The position numbers were made by a program, and so were the translations under genes. Source: Peteryoungia algae (GTDB lineage: Bacteria > Pseudomonadota > Alphaproteobacteria > Rhizobiales > Rhizobiaceae). Taken from it: a stretch of DNA of 64,000 nucleotides. Positions 28,082 to 37,309 of the stretch are shown piece by piece (position 1 is the stretch's first letter; the number at the start of each line of letters is the position of its first letter). Location of the stretch: assembly GCF_030369675.1 (NCBI RefSeq), contig NZ_CP128477.1, positions 682,001 to 746,000 on the forward strand, written 5' to 3'. The notes under the pieces are model-generated. The model saw nothing but the letters and a program-made list of their open reading frames with translations, searched no databases and was not told the DNA's origin.

Positions 28082-28954
28082 TCAGCGCCGGTCGGTCGAT
28101 ATGCGCAGCCGGCCGGCGAGGTCCTGAATATATTGCCAGGCGACACGGCCAGATCGCCCGCCTCGCGTGGTGGCCCATTCAAGCGCCTCGTGTTGCAATT
28201 GCTCGCGCGGCAGCGGCAGGTCGAAGTGATCGGCATAGCCGTCGATCATTGTCAGGTAGTCGTCCTGGCTGCATTTGTGGAAGCCGAGCCACAGGCCAAA
28301 GCGATCCGAAAGCGAAACTTTCTCTTCCACGGCCTCGGATGGATTGATGGCCGTCGACTGTTCGTTTTCCATCATGTGGCGGGGCAGCAGATGGCGGCGG
28401 TTTGAGGTCGCGTAGAAAAGGACATTGTCCGGTCGTCCCTCGACACCGCCATCGAGCGCGGCCTTCAGCGACTTGTAGGCCGTGTCGTCATGGTCGAAGG
28501 ATAGGTCGTCGCAAAAGACGACGATGCGGTGCGGGGCGTCCTTGATGATGTCGAGCAGGGCCGGCAGGCTGGAGATGTCCTCCCGGTGAACCTCGACCAG
28601 TTTGAGCGAGGCGCCTGTGGTCTTCACGATGTCGGCATGCACGGCCTTGACCAGAGAGGATTTGCCCATGCCGCGCGCACCCCACAGCAGGACGTTGTTG
28701 GCCGGAAATCCCTCGGCGAAACGCAAGGTGTTCTCGTGCAGGATGTCGCGGACATGGTCCACGCCCCGGATCAGCCCGATCTCGACGCGATTGGGGCGCT
28801 TGACCGGCTGAAGGTGCAATCGGTGCGGGGCCCAGACGAAACAGTCTGCCGCCTGCCAGTCGTTGGCGGCAGGTGCGGGCCCGGCAATCCGCTCCACGGC
28901 ATCGGCGAGACGCTTCACTTCGGCCAGAAGTGCAGCCACGGTCTGATCGGCCAT
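28082..28954 (-). CDS. AAA+ ATPase of the DUF815 family
   Basis: A 290-aa protein with Walker A GARGMGKSS, Walker B RIVVFCDDLSF, a sensor-like YATSNRRHLLPRHM and a C-terminal segment (ALEWATTRGGRSGRVAWQYIQDLAGR), the pattern of DUF815/COG2607 predicted ATPases. No signal or membrane segment. Function is unknown; it lies convergent to the nlpD-like gene, on the opposite strand to the surrounding block. A strong ribosome site (AAGGAGGATGACGA) precedes the ATG at 28954. Confidence 0.88.
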   Translation of the reverse strand: MADQTVAALLAEVKRLADAVERIAGPAPAANDWQAADCFVWAPHRLHLQPVKRPNRVEIGLIRGVDHVRDILHENTLRFAEGFPANNVLLWGARGMGKSSLVKAVHADIVKTTGASLKLVEVHREDISSLPALLDIIKDAPHRIVVFCDDLSFDHDDTAYKSLKAALDGGVEGRPDNVLFYATSNRRHLLPRHMMENEQSTAINPSEAVEEKVSLSDRFGLWLGFHKCSQDDYLTMIDGYADHFDLPLPREQLQHEALEWATTRGGRSGRVAWQYIQDLAGRLRISTDRR

Positions 28955-29161
28955 TCGTCATCCTCCTTGTCGTCTGGTCCGGCTCTTTGAGCCTGTGGCC
29001 GGGCGGTATCACGCAGAATTGCGGGCAGAAAGGGTAGGCGGCTGGAAAATGGTACGCCGCGGTGCTGTTTCTGTTGCATTCATGGGGCCTCTCACTATAT
29101 TCCGGCGACCTGACGAGGGGGCCGCGTGGCTCCTCCAACTGGATTCAATGGGAGTTTTTTC

Positions 29162-29509
29162 ATGTTTATCACACAGGCCTTTGCCCAGGACGGCGGCGCT
29201 GCTACGGGCGCCATGGGTTCCGGATTGGAGATGCTGCTGCTCTTCGCACCTCTGATGGTGGTCTGGTATTTCTTCCTCATTCGTCCGCAGCGCAAGCAGA
29301 TGAAGAAGCGTGAGGAAACCCTCTCGTCCATCCGTCGCGGCGATCAGGTCGTGATGGGTGGCGGCATTGTCGCCAAGGTGACCAAGGTCATCGACGACAA
29401 AGAGCTCGAAGTCGAGATCGCCGATGGCGTGAAGGTTCGGGCCATGCGCCAGTATGTTGCGGAAGTCCGCGTCAAGGGTGAGCCGGTCAAGGCCGAGACT
29501 GCCGCCTGA
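29162..29509 (+). CDS. yajC: Sec translocon accessory protein YajC
   Basis: A 115-aa protein with a short N-terminal region (MFITQAFAQDGGAATG), one membrane span (MLLLFAPLMVVWYFFLIRPQRKQMKKREE) carrying the YajC signature FLIRPQRKQ, and a small soluble domain (GDQVVMGGGIVAKVTKVIDDKELEVEIADGVKVRAMRQYV). YajC associates with SecDF. GGGAG lies 7-8 nt before ATG 29162. It is 62 nt upstream of secDF. Confidence 0.95.
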   Translation: MFITQAFAQDGGAATGAMGSGLEMLLLFAPLMVVWYFFLIRPQRKQMKKREETLSSIRRGDQVVMGGGIVAKVTKVIDDKELEVEIADGVKVRAMRQYVAEVRVKGEPVKAETAA

Positions 29510-29517
29510 TCCCGCAG

Positions 29518-29540
29518 GGCCGGCCTCGTGCCGGCCTTTG
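29518..29540 (+). terminator. Stem-loop between yajC and secDF
   Basis: GGCCGGC / GCCGGCC hairpin 9 nt after the yajC stop with only a weak T stretch; more likely an attenuator or mRNA-stabilising element than a full terminator, given the conserved operon. Confidence 0.4.
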
Positions 29541-29571
29541 CCATTTTCCGCTGCCTTAATTCGAGAGTTCC

Positions 29572-32124
29572 ATGCTTTACATTTCTCGCTGGAAGACATT
29601 GTTCATCTGGTTGGTCGTCGCGCTCGGCGTCCTGGTTGCCCTGCCCAATGCCTTCACGGACGAGGAACTGGAAACATTTCCTTCCTGGTTCCCGACCCAG
29701 AAGATAACGCTGGGCCTCGACCTTCAGGGCGGCTCGCATATCATGCTGAAGCTGGAGCGCCAGGATATCGTCAAGGAACGCCTGGAGACGATCGTCGGTG
29801 ACGTTCGATCGCAGCTGCGTGACGCCGGCATCCGCTACACGGGTCTGTCCGGCGTCGGCCAGCAGATCCAGGTGCGCATCACCGATGCCGACAAGATCCC
29901 GGCAGCCATCGAGGCGCTGCGTTCCCTGACCGATCCGGTCAGCGTCGGTGGCCTCACCGGCGGCACGGTGAACGAAGTGGCCGTCGAACAGGCCGAAGAT
30001 GGTCTGTTGCGTCTTTCTCTGACCGACGAGGGCATCGATTACCGCGTTTCGTCCGCGCTGACCCAATCGATGGAAGTCGTTCGGCGCCGCGTCGATGAAC
30101 TCGGGACCACCGAGCCGTTGATCCAGCGCCAGGGCGATGACCGAATTATCGTGCAGGTCCCGGGCCTGACCGATCCGCAGCGCCTTAAAGCGCTTCTGAA
30201 CCAGACCGCCAAGCTTTCCTTCCATATGGTCGATACCAGCATGCCGGCGACGGAGGCGATCAACAATCGGCCGCCGGCGCAGTCGGAAGTTCTCTATTCG
30301 ACGGATGATCCGGTCGTTCCCTACCTGATCGAGCGCCGCGCGCTGATTTCCGGCGAGAACCTGGTTGATGCGCAGGCCTCTTTCGACCAGCGCACCAATG
30401 AACCCGTCGTCAGCTTCCGCTTCGACAGCCGAGGCGCACAGCGTTTCGCCCAGGCGACACAGGAAAACGTGGGGCGCCCCTTTGCCATCGTCCTCGATCA
30501 GCAGGTGATTTCGGCGCCGGTCATTCGCGAACCCATTCTGGGCGGTTCGGGCCAGATTTCCGGCAACTTTTCTGTCGAAGGCGCAAACGATCTCGCGGTC
30601 CTTCTTCGCGCGGGTGCCCTTCCGGCGACATTGACCGTGGTCGAGGAACGAACCGTCGGTCCCGGTCTCGGCCAGGATTCGATCAATGCCGGCGTCACAG
30701 CCAGCATCATCGGTGGCGTGGCCGTCATCTTCTTCATGATCGCCTTCTACGGTACCTTCGGCATCATGGCGAACATCGCGCTCGCCGCAAACATCGCCAT
30801 GATCCTTGCGGCTCTGTCGCTGATCGGTTCGACACTGACGCTGCCCGGTATCGCCGGCATCGTGCTCACCATGGGCATGGCGGTCGACTCCAACGTTCTC
30901 ATCTACGAGCGCATCCGCGAGGAAGCGCGCAATGGTCGACCACTGATCCAGGCAATCGATGTCGGCTTCAAAAAGGCCTTCGCGACCATCGTTGACGCCA
31001 ACCTGACGACGCTGATCGCAGCCGTGGTTCTGTTCTTCCTCGGGTCCGGCCCGGTACGCGGCTTCGCCGTGACGCTGTCGATTGGTATCGTCACCACCGT
31101 TTTCACCGCCTTCACCCTGACCTTCTGGCTGATGGCCTTCTGGTATCGCTGGAAGCGCCCGAAGCATATGCCGAAGAGCGTTCGCACCGGTTTCTTCGAC
31201 AACCGCAACATTCGCTTCATGGCGGCGCGCAAGTTCAACTTCGGGCTCGCCATGGTGATTTCGGTGGCATCGCTCGTCGGCTTCGCGACCGTGGGCATGA
31301 ATCTCGGCATCGATTTCAAGGGCGGCTCCATCATCGAGGTCCAGGCCCGAGACGGTGCAGCGGATCTCTCTGACATCCGCGAGCGTCTCAGCCAGCTGAA
31401 CCTCGGTGAGGTCCAGGCCCAGGGCTTCGGTGACGATACGAGTGCGCTGATCCGCCTGCAGGCGCAGGACGGCGGTGAGAATGCCGAACAGTCGGCCCTG
31501 ACCAAGGTCCGAGGCGAGCTCGAGGCCGAATACGACTTCCGCCGCGTCGAGGTGGTAGGCCCGTCCGTGTCGAGCGACCTCACCTATTCTGCGACGATCG
31601 GCGTTGCTGCAGCGCTCTTCGGCATCCTGATCTACATCTGGTTCCGGTTCGAGTGGCAATTCGCTCTGGGTGCGATCATCGCGACCTTGCACGATGTGGT
31701 GTTCACGATCGGCCTGTTCGTGGTGACGGGGATCGAATTCAACCTCACCAGTATCGCCGCGATCCTGACGATCATCGGTTATTCGTTGAACGACACGGTC
31801 GTTGTCTATGACCGCATGCGCGAAAACCTCAGGCGTTACAAGAAGATGCCGCTTGAGGTTCTCATCGATGAATCGATCAATCAGACACTGTCGCGAACGG
31901 TCCTGACGGCCGGCAGTACGATCCTTGCTCTCGGCGCGCTCTATCTCTTCGGCGGCGAGGTCATCGCCTCCTTCACCTTCGCCATGCTGGCAGGCGTGCT
32001 GATCGGCACCTTCTCGTCGATCTACATCGCCGGCCCGATCCTGATTGCCTTCAAGCTGCGTCCGGAGAACTTCCAGCGGGACGAGACAGAAGGCGAAAAG
32101 GTACCGGCCAAGGCCGGGGCCTGA
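29572..32124 (+). CDS. secDF: Fused protein-export protein SecDF
   Basis: An 850-aa protein holding SecD and SecF in one chain, with 12 expected membrane spans. SecD part: membrane helix 1, D1 motif (LGLDLQGGSHIML, about residues 47-59), periplasmic P1 domain, and D4/D5 region (GIVLTMGMAVDSNVLIYERIREE). SecF part begins near 540: GIDFKGGSIIEV around 579-590, then YSLNDTVVVYDRMREN. SecDF uses the proton gradient to pull secreted proteins through SecYEG. Fusion is normal in rhizobia. It ends 4 nt before the next gene. Confidence 0.97.
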   Translation: MLYISRWKTLFIWLVVALGVLVALPNAFTDEELETFPSWFPTQKITLGLDLQGGSHIMLKLERQDIVKERLETIVGDVRSQLRDAGIRYTGLSGVGQQIQVRITDADKIPAAIEALRSLTDPVSVGGLTGGTVNEVAVEQAEDGLLRLSLTDEGIDYRVSSALTQSMEVVRRRVDELGTTEPLIQRQGDDRIIVQVPGLTDPQRLKALLNQTAKLSFHMVDTSMPATEAINNRPPAQSEVLYSTDDPVVPYLIERRALISGENLVDAQASFDQRTNEPVVSFRFDSRGAQRFAQATQENVGRPFAIVLDQQVISAPVIREPILGGSGQISGNFSVEGANDLAVLLRAGALPATLTVVEERTVGPGLGQDSINAGVTASIIGGVAVIFFMIAFYGTFGIMANIALAANIAMILAALSLIGSTLTLPGIAGIVLTMGMAVDSNVLIYERIREEARNGRPLIQAIDVGFKKAFATIVDANLTTLIAAVVLFFLGSGPVRGFAVTLSIGIVTTVFTAFTLTFWLMAFWYRWKRPKHMPKSVRTGFFDNRNIRFMAARKFNFGLAMVISVASLVGFATVGMNLGIDFKGGSIIEVQARDGAADLSDIRERLSQLNLGEVQAQGFGDDTSALIRLQAQDGGENAEQSALTKVRGELEAEYDFRRVEVVGPSVSSDLTYSATIGVAAALFGILIYIWFRFEWQFALGAIIATLHDVVFTIGLFVVTGIEFNLTSIAAILTIIGYSLNDTVVVYDRMRENLRRYKKMPLEVLIDESINQTLSRTVLTAGSTILALGALYLFGGEVIASFTFAMLAGVLIGTFSSIYIAGPILIAFKLRPENFQRDETEGEKVPAKAGA

Positions 32125-32128
32125 GCCG

Positions 32129-32527
32129 ATGGTGTTTGGCTTCGGAGACAAGGGCGTCACCATACGTGACGCCCATTTCCCCGGGCGACCCGGCATTGAC
32201 AGTTACGGCAATGGCGGGTTCCGCTTTGCCGACATGTCGCATCGCGGTTCGCTTCTGCTCCTGCCCTCCGGTGTCTATGGCTGGGAGCAGACCGAGGAGG
32301 AGCCGCTGACCGTGGAGTCGCTCTCCCGTGTCTTCGCCGAAGCGGGGATCGAATTCCTGATCCTCGGGACCGGCCGTCAGCTGCGTCTCATCGATCCGGA
32401 TCTCCGCGCGACCCTGAAGGCAAAGGGCATTGCCGCAGATCCGATGGGAACAGGTGCTGCCATCCGCACGTATAACATCATGCTGGCCGAGCAGCGGCCG
32501 GTCGCAGCCGCCCTCATTGCGGTCTGA
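32129..32527 (+). CDS. Mth938-like domain protein (NDUFAF3/DUF498 family)
   Basis: A 132-aa soluble protein with the Mth938/NDUFAF3 fold pattern (FRFADMSHRGSLLLLPSGVYGW; FLILGTGRQLRLIDPDLRATLKAKGI; MGTGAAIRTYNIMLAEQRPVAAALIAV). The mitochondrial member NDUFAF3 is a complex I assembly factor; the bacterial role is unproven. It starts 4 nt after the secDF stop and 23 nt before a squalene/phytoene-synthase-like gene, giving a tight operon that is widely kept in alphaproteobacteria. Confidence 0.88.
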   Translation: MVFGFGDKGVTIRDAHFPGRPGIDSYGNGGFRFADMSHRGSLLLLPSGVYGWEQTEEEPLTVESLSRVFAEAGIEFLILGTGRQLRLIDPDLRATLKAKGIAADPMGTGAAIRTYNIMLAEQRPVAAALIAV

Positions 32528-32550
32528 CCCCGTCCCCGGAGAGGTGCATC

Positions 32551-33405
32551 GTGAACGATATACCGTCGGCCAATGAGGCACTCTGCCTGCAGACGCTGCG
32601 CGAGACGGACCGGGACCGCTATCTCGCCGCCTTGCTGACGCCCGCAGACCGACGCGCGGCCATCGTCGCGCTCTACGCCTACAATGCCGAGCTTGCCCGT
32701 GTTCGCGACCTCGTGCGCGAGCCATTGCCGGGCGAGGTGCGCCTTCAATACTGGCGCGATCTTCTGGAAGGCGCCGCCCATGGCGAGACTGCGGCCAATC
32801 CGGTCGCAGCCGAATTGATACGTGCCGTACAGGCCTGGCGTCTGCCGGTCGCACCACTCATTGCCATGGCGGACGCCCGGATCTTCGATCTCTATGACGA
32901 TCCCATGGAAACCACCAACATGTTCGAGGGTTATGCCGGCGAAACGGCGTCCGCGCTGATCCAGCTCGCAAGCCTTGTGCTGGACCCTGAAGCTGCGGAG
33001 GGCGCCGCCGACATGGTCGGCCATGCCGGCGTGGCGCTGGCTGTCGCCGGTGCCATTCTACTCTTGCCGATCCACAGGGCACGCGGACAGGTCTATCTGC
33101 CGGCGCAGATCCTTGCCTCCGTCGGTCTGGATCGCCACGCATTCTTGACTGCAGGTAAGGACGATCGCGTCGACGCGGCCATCCAGGCCTTTGCCGGTTT
33201 CGGCCTCGATCACCTGCGCAAGGCACGTTCTGCCGGGCGCCTGCCGAAAAGCCTGGTTCCGGCCTTCCTGCCTGTGACCTTGGCCGAGCCAGTTCTGAAG
33301 AGAGCCGCAAAGGCGGGAGCCGCTTCCCTCACGGCAGATATCCGGCCGCCGCAATGGCGGCGCCAGTTCGCCATGATGCGCTTGCTGCTCTCCGGGCGGC
33401 TCTGA
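32551..33405 (+). CDS. Squalene/phytoene synthase family protein (NDUFAF6-like)
   Basis: A 284-aa all-helical protein of the trans-isoprenyl diphosphate synthase family. The helix pattern is kept (RDRYLAALLTPADRRAAIVALYAYNAELARVRDLV; QYWRDLLEG; AHGETAANPVAAELIRAV), but the aspartate-rich first motif of true phytoene synthases is replaced (AELARVRD), suggesting no carotenoid chemistry. The mitochondrial homologue NDUFAF6 is a complex I assembly factor, which fits the NDUFAF3-like neighbour. Start is GTG 32551 with GGAGAGG before it. Confidence 0.82.
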   Translation: MNDIPSANEALCLQTLRETDRDRYLAALLTPADRRAAIVALYAYNAELARVRDLVREPLPGEVRLQYWRDLLEGAAHGETAANPVAAELIRAVQAWRLPVAPLIAMADARIFDLYDDPMETTNMFEGYAGETASALIQLASLVLDPEAAEGAADMVGHAGVALAVAGAILLLPIHRARGQVYLPAQILASVGLDRHAFLTAGKDDRVDAAIQAFAGFGLDHLRKARSAGRLPKSLVPAFLPVTLAEPVLKRAAKAGAASLTADIRPPQWRRQFAMMRLLLSGRL

Positions 33406-33496
33406 CGCTTCCACGTTGCGACGCCACGTTCACGCAAGGCTCGTCTGCTAGCTGCCGTTGCGATAGAGTATGTGTCGAAGGAGGCGAGAGCGGATC

Positions 33497-33946
33497 ATGG
33501 TGACTTGGGGTATCGTCTTTGCGCTGATCCTGGCACTTGCCTATTTTTCCTCGCGCATGGTGCGGCAGGAGGACGAGGGGTTTCAGGACGCCGGGCTTGC
33601 CATCCTCGAATTTGGCCGTGCCTTCCCGCAGGAAGCGATCCGCAGTCTTCATGCCACGTCCGACGGCAAGGCCGTTTTCGTGCGTCTGCACGACAACAAG
33701 GCAGGCTTCATGCGCAGCATGCGCAACCACTTCGCCTGCCATCTGATTGAACCGGGCACCGTGCGCGTGCAGCCTCTGCCGACCGGCAAGGGGTTTGCGG
33801 TCGAGTTTCTCGACGCACCCTTTCACAACGGCGAATTCACCTTCGTCAATCCCGCTGTCGCTGCCGAAGTTTCTCTCTGGCTGCTCGGAAACTATGTCGG
33901 CCATGCCGACATGGCGCCGGAAACGGTATCCGGCGCCGGAGGCTGA
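33497..33946 (+). CDS. Membrane-anchored protein of unknown function (149 aa)
   Basis: Starts with a short membrane helix (MVTWGIVFALILALAYFSS) followed by a soluble domain with alternating strands (AVFVRLHDNKAGFMRSMRNHFACHLIEP; GFAVEFLDAPFHNGEFTFVNP). No named family recognised. AAGGAGG lies 12 nt before ATG 33497. It ends 11 bp before the convergent trmFO stop, so there is no room for a separate terminator. Confidence 0.75.
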   Translation: MVTWGIVFALILALAYFSSRMVRQEDEGFQDAGLAILEFGRAFPQEAIRSLHATSDGKAVFVRLHDNKAGFMRSMRNHFACHLIEPGTVRVQPLPTGKGFAVEFLDAPFHNGEFTFVNPAVAAEVSLWLLGNYVGHADMAPETVSGAGG

Positions 33947-33957
33947 TAACTCTGCCG

Positions 33958-35367
33958 TCAGGCGGCGCCGAGCCAGGTCTTGCAGTCGGCGAGCGCGCGC
34001 GCCGAGACCAGTTGACGCTTCATGATCGTCTTGTCCTTGCCGCGGAAGCGCTTCACGCCCTCCGGCTTGACGATCGAGCCCGGTTCCAGTTCCGGGAATA
34101 GCCCGAAATTGATGTTCATCGGCTGGAACGAACGTTTGCCAGGCTCCTCGTCCGAGACGATGTGGCCACCGGTGATGTGGTTCAGCAGCGAACCCAGGGC
34201 GGTCGTCGCAGGAGGCATGCTGATAGTCTCGCCTTTGCGCTGTGCAGCAGCGAAACGGCCTGCGAGCAGCCCGATCGAGGCGCTTTCGACATAACCCTCG
34301 CAGCCGGTGATCTGGCCGGCGAAACGCAGGCCGGGTCGCGCCTTCAGCTGAAGGCTCTGGTCGAGCAGGGTCGGTGAGTGGATATAGGTGTTGCGGTGCA
34401 ATCCGCCGAGGCGGGCAAACTCCGCATTTTCGAGGCCCGGTATCATCCTGAAAATCTCGGCCTGGGCGCCATAGCGCAGCTTTGTCTGGAAGCCGACCAT
34501 GTTGTAGAGCGTGCCGAGTGCATTGTCCTGGCGAAGCTGTACCACGGCATAGGGTTTGACGGTCGGATTATGCGCATTGGTGAGGCCCATGGGCTTCATC
34601 GGGCCGTGACGCAGTGTCTCGCGGCCACGTTCGGCCATGACCTCGATCGGCAGGCAGCCGTCAAAATACGGTGTGCCTTCCCATTCCTTGAAGCCGACGG
34701 CGTCCCCTTCGATCAGCGCATCGATGAAGGCATTATACTGGCTCTCGTCGAGCGGGCAGTTGATGTAGTCCTTGCCCGTGCCACCCGGTCCGACCTTGTC
34801 GTAGCGCGACTGGAACCAGCAGACGTCCATGTTGATGCTGTCGGTGTGCACGATCGGCGCGATGGCATCGAAGAATGCGAGTGCATCCTTGCCGGTCTTT
34901 TCGCGGATGGCTTCAGCCAGCGCCGGCGAGGTGAGGGGTCCGGTCGCGATGATCGCGAGGTCCCATTCCTCGGGCGGAAGGCCGGTGACCTCCTCGCGCG
35001 TCACGGTGATGAGCGGGTGTTGCTGGATCGCGGCCGTCACGGCTTCGGAGAAACCATCGCGGTCGACGGCGAGTGCGCCACCGGCCGGGACCTGGTGTTT
35101 GTCGGCGCAGGCCATGATCAGAGACCCGGCCAGCCGCATCTCGGCATGAATGACGCCGACGGCATTCGCCGTTGCGTCGTCGGAGCGGAAGGAGTTGGAA
35201 CAGACCAGTTCGGCAAGGCCGTCGGTCTTGTGTGCATCCGTGCCGCGTACGCCGCGCATTTCGTGCAGAATCACCGGGACACCGGCCTCGGCCGCCTGCC
35301 AGGCAGCCTCGGAGCCAGCAAGGCCACCGCCGATGATGTGAATGGGAGAGAGTGTGCTGTTCGTCAT
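33958..35367 (-). CDS. trmFO: Methylenetetrahydrofolate--tRNA-(uracil-5-)-methyltransferase TrmFO
   Basis: A 469-aa flavoprotein that makes ribothymidine at position 54 of tRNA using methylene-THF. The N-terminal FAD motif [18 protein letters not shown] (about residues 9-26) and the family blocks [26 protein letters not shown]-type [10 protein letters not shown] and [19 protein letters not shown] are clear. ATG 35367 gives the normal N-terminus. It is found in Gram-positives and many alphaproteobacteria instead of TrmA. Confidence 0.96.
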   Translation of the reverse strand: MTNSTLSPIHIIGGGLAGSEAAWQAAEAGVPVILHEMRGVRGTDAHKTDGLAELVCSNSFRSDDATANAVGVIHAEMRLAGSLIMACADKHQVPAGGALAVDRDGFSEAVTAAIQQHPLITVTREEVTGLPPEEWDLAIIATGPLTSPALAEAIREKTGKDALAFFDAIAPIVHTDSINMDVCWFQSRYDKVGPGGTGKDYINCPLDESQYNAFIDALIEGDAVGFKEWEGTPYFDGCLPIEVMAERGRETLRHGPMKPMGLTNAHNPTVKPYAVVQLRQDNALGTLYNMVGFQTKLRYGAQAEIFRMIPGLENAEFARLGGLHRNTYIHSPTLLDQSLQLKARPGLRFAGQITGCEGYVESASIGLLAGRFAAAQRKGETISMPPATTALGSLLNHITGGHIVSDEEPGKRSFQPMNINFGLFPELEPGSIVKPEGVKRFRGKDKTIMKRQLVSARALADCKTWLGAA

Positions 35368-35458
35368 GGGCGGCTCCATATCACGGCTGGTGGCGCAAGG
35401 TCCATCGACGGAGGAGCGGCTTGCCGCGGCAGGCGTTCACATTGTTAACGCCGGAATC

Positions 35459-35484
35459 AAAAACGGCACCATGCGGTGCCGTTT
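35459..35484 (-). terminator. Terminator of the DUF1127 gene
   Basis: Minus-strand hairpin AAACGGCACCG / CGGTGCCGTTT with 3-nt loop followed by TTTTTGATT, 26 nt after the stop. Confidence 0.82.
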
Positions 35485-35509
35485 GACAGGCTGCTGTAGG
35501 CAGTTCCGA

Positions 35510-35653
35510 TTAACGGAAGGAGCGTGCAGCGATGTTGCGGATTTCGTAGCGGGTTACGCCGATGTCGTTCAGGGTCTGGGAGGACAGGTTGCCCAGTTCG
35601 GCCATCGTGCGACGGTAGCTCATCCAGTTCTTGGCAATGCGGATCGGGTTCAT
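35510..35653 (-). CDS. DUF1127 small protein (47 aa)
   Basis: A 47-aa basic protein: N-terminal NPIRIAKNWMSYRRTMAEL, then the DUF1127 core LGNLSSQTLNDIGVTRYEIRNIAA. GAGGAAA before ATG 35653 supports the start, and its own terminator and an AT-rich upstream region suggest an independent, probably strongly expressed unit. In Agrobacterium DUF1127 proteins have been linked to carbon and phosphate metabolism and to RNA binding through the Arg-rich segment; the role of this copy is unknown. Confidence 0.85.
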   Translation of the reverse strand: MNPIRIAKNWMSYRRTMAELGNLSSQTLNDIGVTRYEIRNIAARSFR

Positions 35654-35860
35654 GGTGGTTTCCTCGGTGAAGGTCTTGGCTGATCCTGCGGTTGTTCCCG
35701 CATCAGCGATTGATCTTCTTATACGCCCGTAAAACAAGATTGTGCAGTGCAATTAATGTGCGACTGCTATGCGTTTGTGCAGGAGGTTGCTGCGTTTATC
35801 GGCAATGCCGGCACACTGGTTAAAAATGCGCCAAGAGTTAAGCCCTATTTACGAATGCAG

Positions 35861-35886
35861 AAAAGCCCGCAATCGCGGGCTTTTCC
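35861..35886 (-). terminator. Terminator of tyrS
   Basis: AAAAGCCCGC / GCGGGCTTTT stem with short loop, 29 nt downstream of the tyrS stop on the minus strand. Confidence 0.88.
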
Positions 35887-35914
35887 GAAGGTTTCGAATG
35901 GTAATTTCCGACAG

Positions 35915-37171
35915 TCAGACCGGCTTGACGAGAACGTGCTTCTTCTTGCCGAGCGAAAGCTTGATCACGCCATCGGCAGTGACCTCCGCGCTGCCGATGG
36001 ACGAGCGCTCGTCGGAGACGGCGGCGTCGTTGATTTTCACAGCACCACCCTGGACATGGCGACGCGCTTCACCGTTTGAGGCGGCAAGACCGGCCTTGAC
36101 GATCAAGGCGAGCAGACCGATCCCGGATTCGAGTTCGCTCGCGGCCACTTCGACGGTTGGAAGGTTGGTAGAAACAGCGCCTTCCTCAAAGGTCTTGCGC
36201 GCGGTTTCCGCCGCTTCCTCGGCCGCAGCTCGACCGTGAAGGATCGCAGTGATCTCGGTGGCGAGGATCTTTTTCGCTTCGTTGATCTCGGAACCGCCAA
36301 GTGACGCAAGCTTCTTCACTTCGTCCATCGACATGGTCGTGTAAAGCTTCAGGAAACGCTCGACATCGGCGTCTTCGGTGTTGCGCCAGTATTGCCAGAA
36401 GTCATAGGCCGAAAGCAGGTCTGCGTTGAGCCAGACGGCGCCGTTGGCCGACTTGCCCATCTTGGCGCCAGACGAGGTGGTCAGCAGCGGCGAGGTTAGT
36501 GCATAGAGCTGCGGCGTGCCCATGCGATGGCCGAGATCGATGCCGTTGATGATATTGCCCCACTGGTCCGATCCGCCCATTTGCAGCCGGCAGCCGTAAC
36601 GCTGGTTGAGCTCGACGAAGTCGTAGGCCTGCAGGATCATGTAGTTGAATTCGAGGAAGGACAGCGACTGCTCGCGATCGAGGCGCGTCTTGACGCTGTC
36701 GAAGGAGAGCATGCGGTTGACCGAAAAGTGACGGCCAACGTCGCGCAGGAACTCGAGGTAGTTCAACCCACGCAGCCATTCGGCATTGTTGATCATCAGG
36801 GCGCCGCCCTTGGGGCCCTTGTCGTAATCGAGGTAATTGGCAAAGCAGCGCTTGATCGAGGCAATGTTGTCCTCGATCTTGTCGATCGTCATCAACTGCC
36901 GGGCTTCCTCCTTGAAGGAGGGGTCGCCGACCATGCCCGTGCCGCCGCCCATCAGCGAGATTGGCTGGTGGCCGGTTTCCTGGAACCAGTGCAGCATCAT
37001 GATCTGGATCAGGCTGCCGGCATGCAGTGAAGGCGCTGTCGGGTCATAGCCGATATAGGCAGTCACGCTTTCCTTGGCGAGCAGGTCGTCGAGGCCGGTT
37101 TCATCGGAGATCTGATGAATGAAGCCGCGCTCATGCATGGTGCGGAGGAAATCGGACTTGAACTTCGTCAT
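35915..37171 (-). CDS. tyrS: Tyrosine--tRNA ligase
   Basis: A 418-aa class I synthetase: [16 protein letters not shown] (HIGH-type motif as HAGS), tyrosine-pocket region ([25 protein letters not shown]), KMGKS at 237-241, and a C-terminal S4 RNA-binding domain ([24 protein letters not shown]). ATG 37171 gives the normal N-terminus. It is divergent from anmK, with 138 bp between the starts. Confidence 0.97.
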   Translation of the reverse strand: MTKFKSDFLRTMHERGFIHQISDETGLDDLLAKESVTAYIGYDPTAPSLHAGSLIQIMMLHWFQETGHQPISLMGGGTGMVGDPSFKEEARQLMTIDKIEDNIASIKRCFANYLDYDKGPKGGALMINNAEWLRGLNYLEFLRDVGRHFSVNRMLSFDSVKTRLDREQSLSFLEFNYMILQAYDFVELNQRYGCRLQMGGSDQWGNIINGIDLGHRMGTPQLYALTSPLLTTSSGAKMGKSANGAVWLNADLLSAYDFWQYWRNTEDADVERFLKLYTTMSMDEVKKLASLGGSEINEAKKILATEITAILHGRAAAEEAAETARKTFEEGAVSTNLPTVEVAASELESGIGLLALIVKAGLAASNGEARRHVQGGAVKINDAAVSDERSSIGSAEVTADGVIKLSLGKKKHVLVKPV

Positions 37172-37309
37172 GACGCTGTTGCTTTCGGTTTCTCTGGTCT
37201 TTCGGTGGCAATCGGTAAAATCCGCGCGGGCTTTAGCATTGTTTTTTGAATTGTGCACCCGTCTCGGTCATGAATGTCCGGCGTGAACGGCAGTCGAATC
37301 GGGTGGCAA

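Noticed and set aside
29344..32196. Open frame of 950 codons on the minus strand opposite secDF
   Set aside because: The plus strand encodes a clear SecDF; the antisense frame is a by-product of high-GC third positions and has His/Arg/Asp-rich, domain-free sequence.
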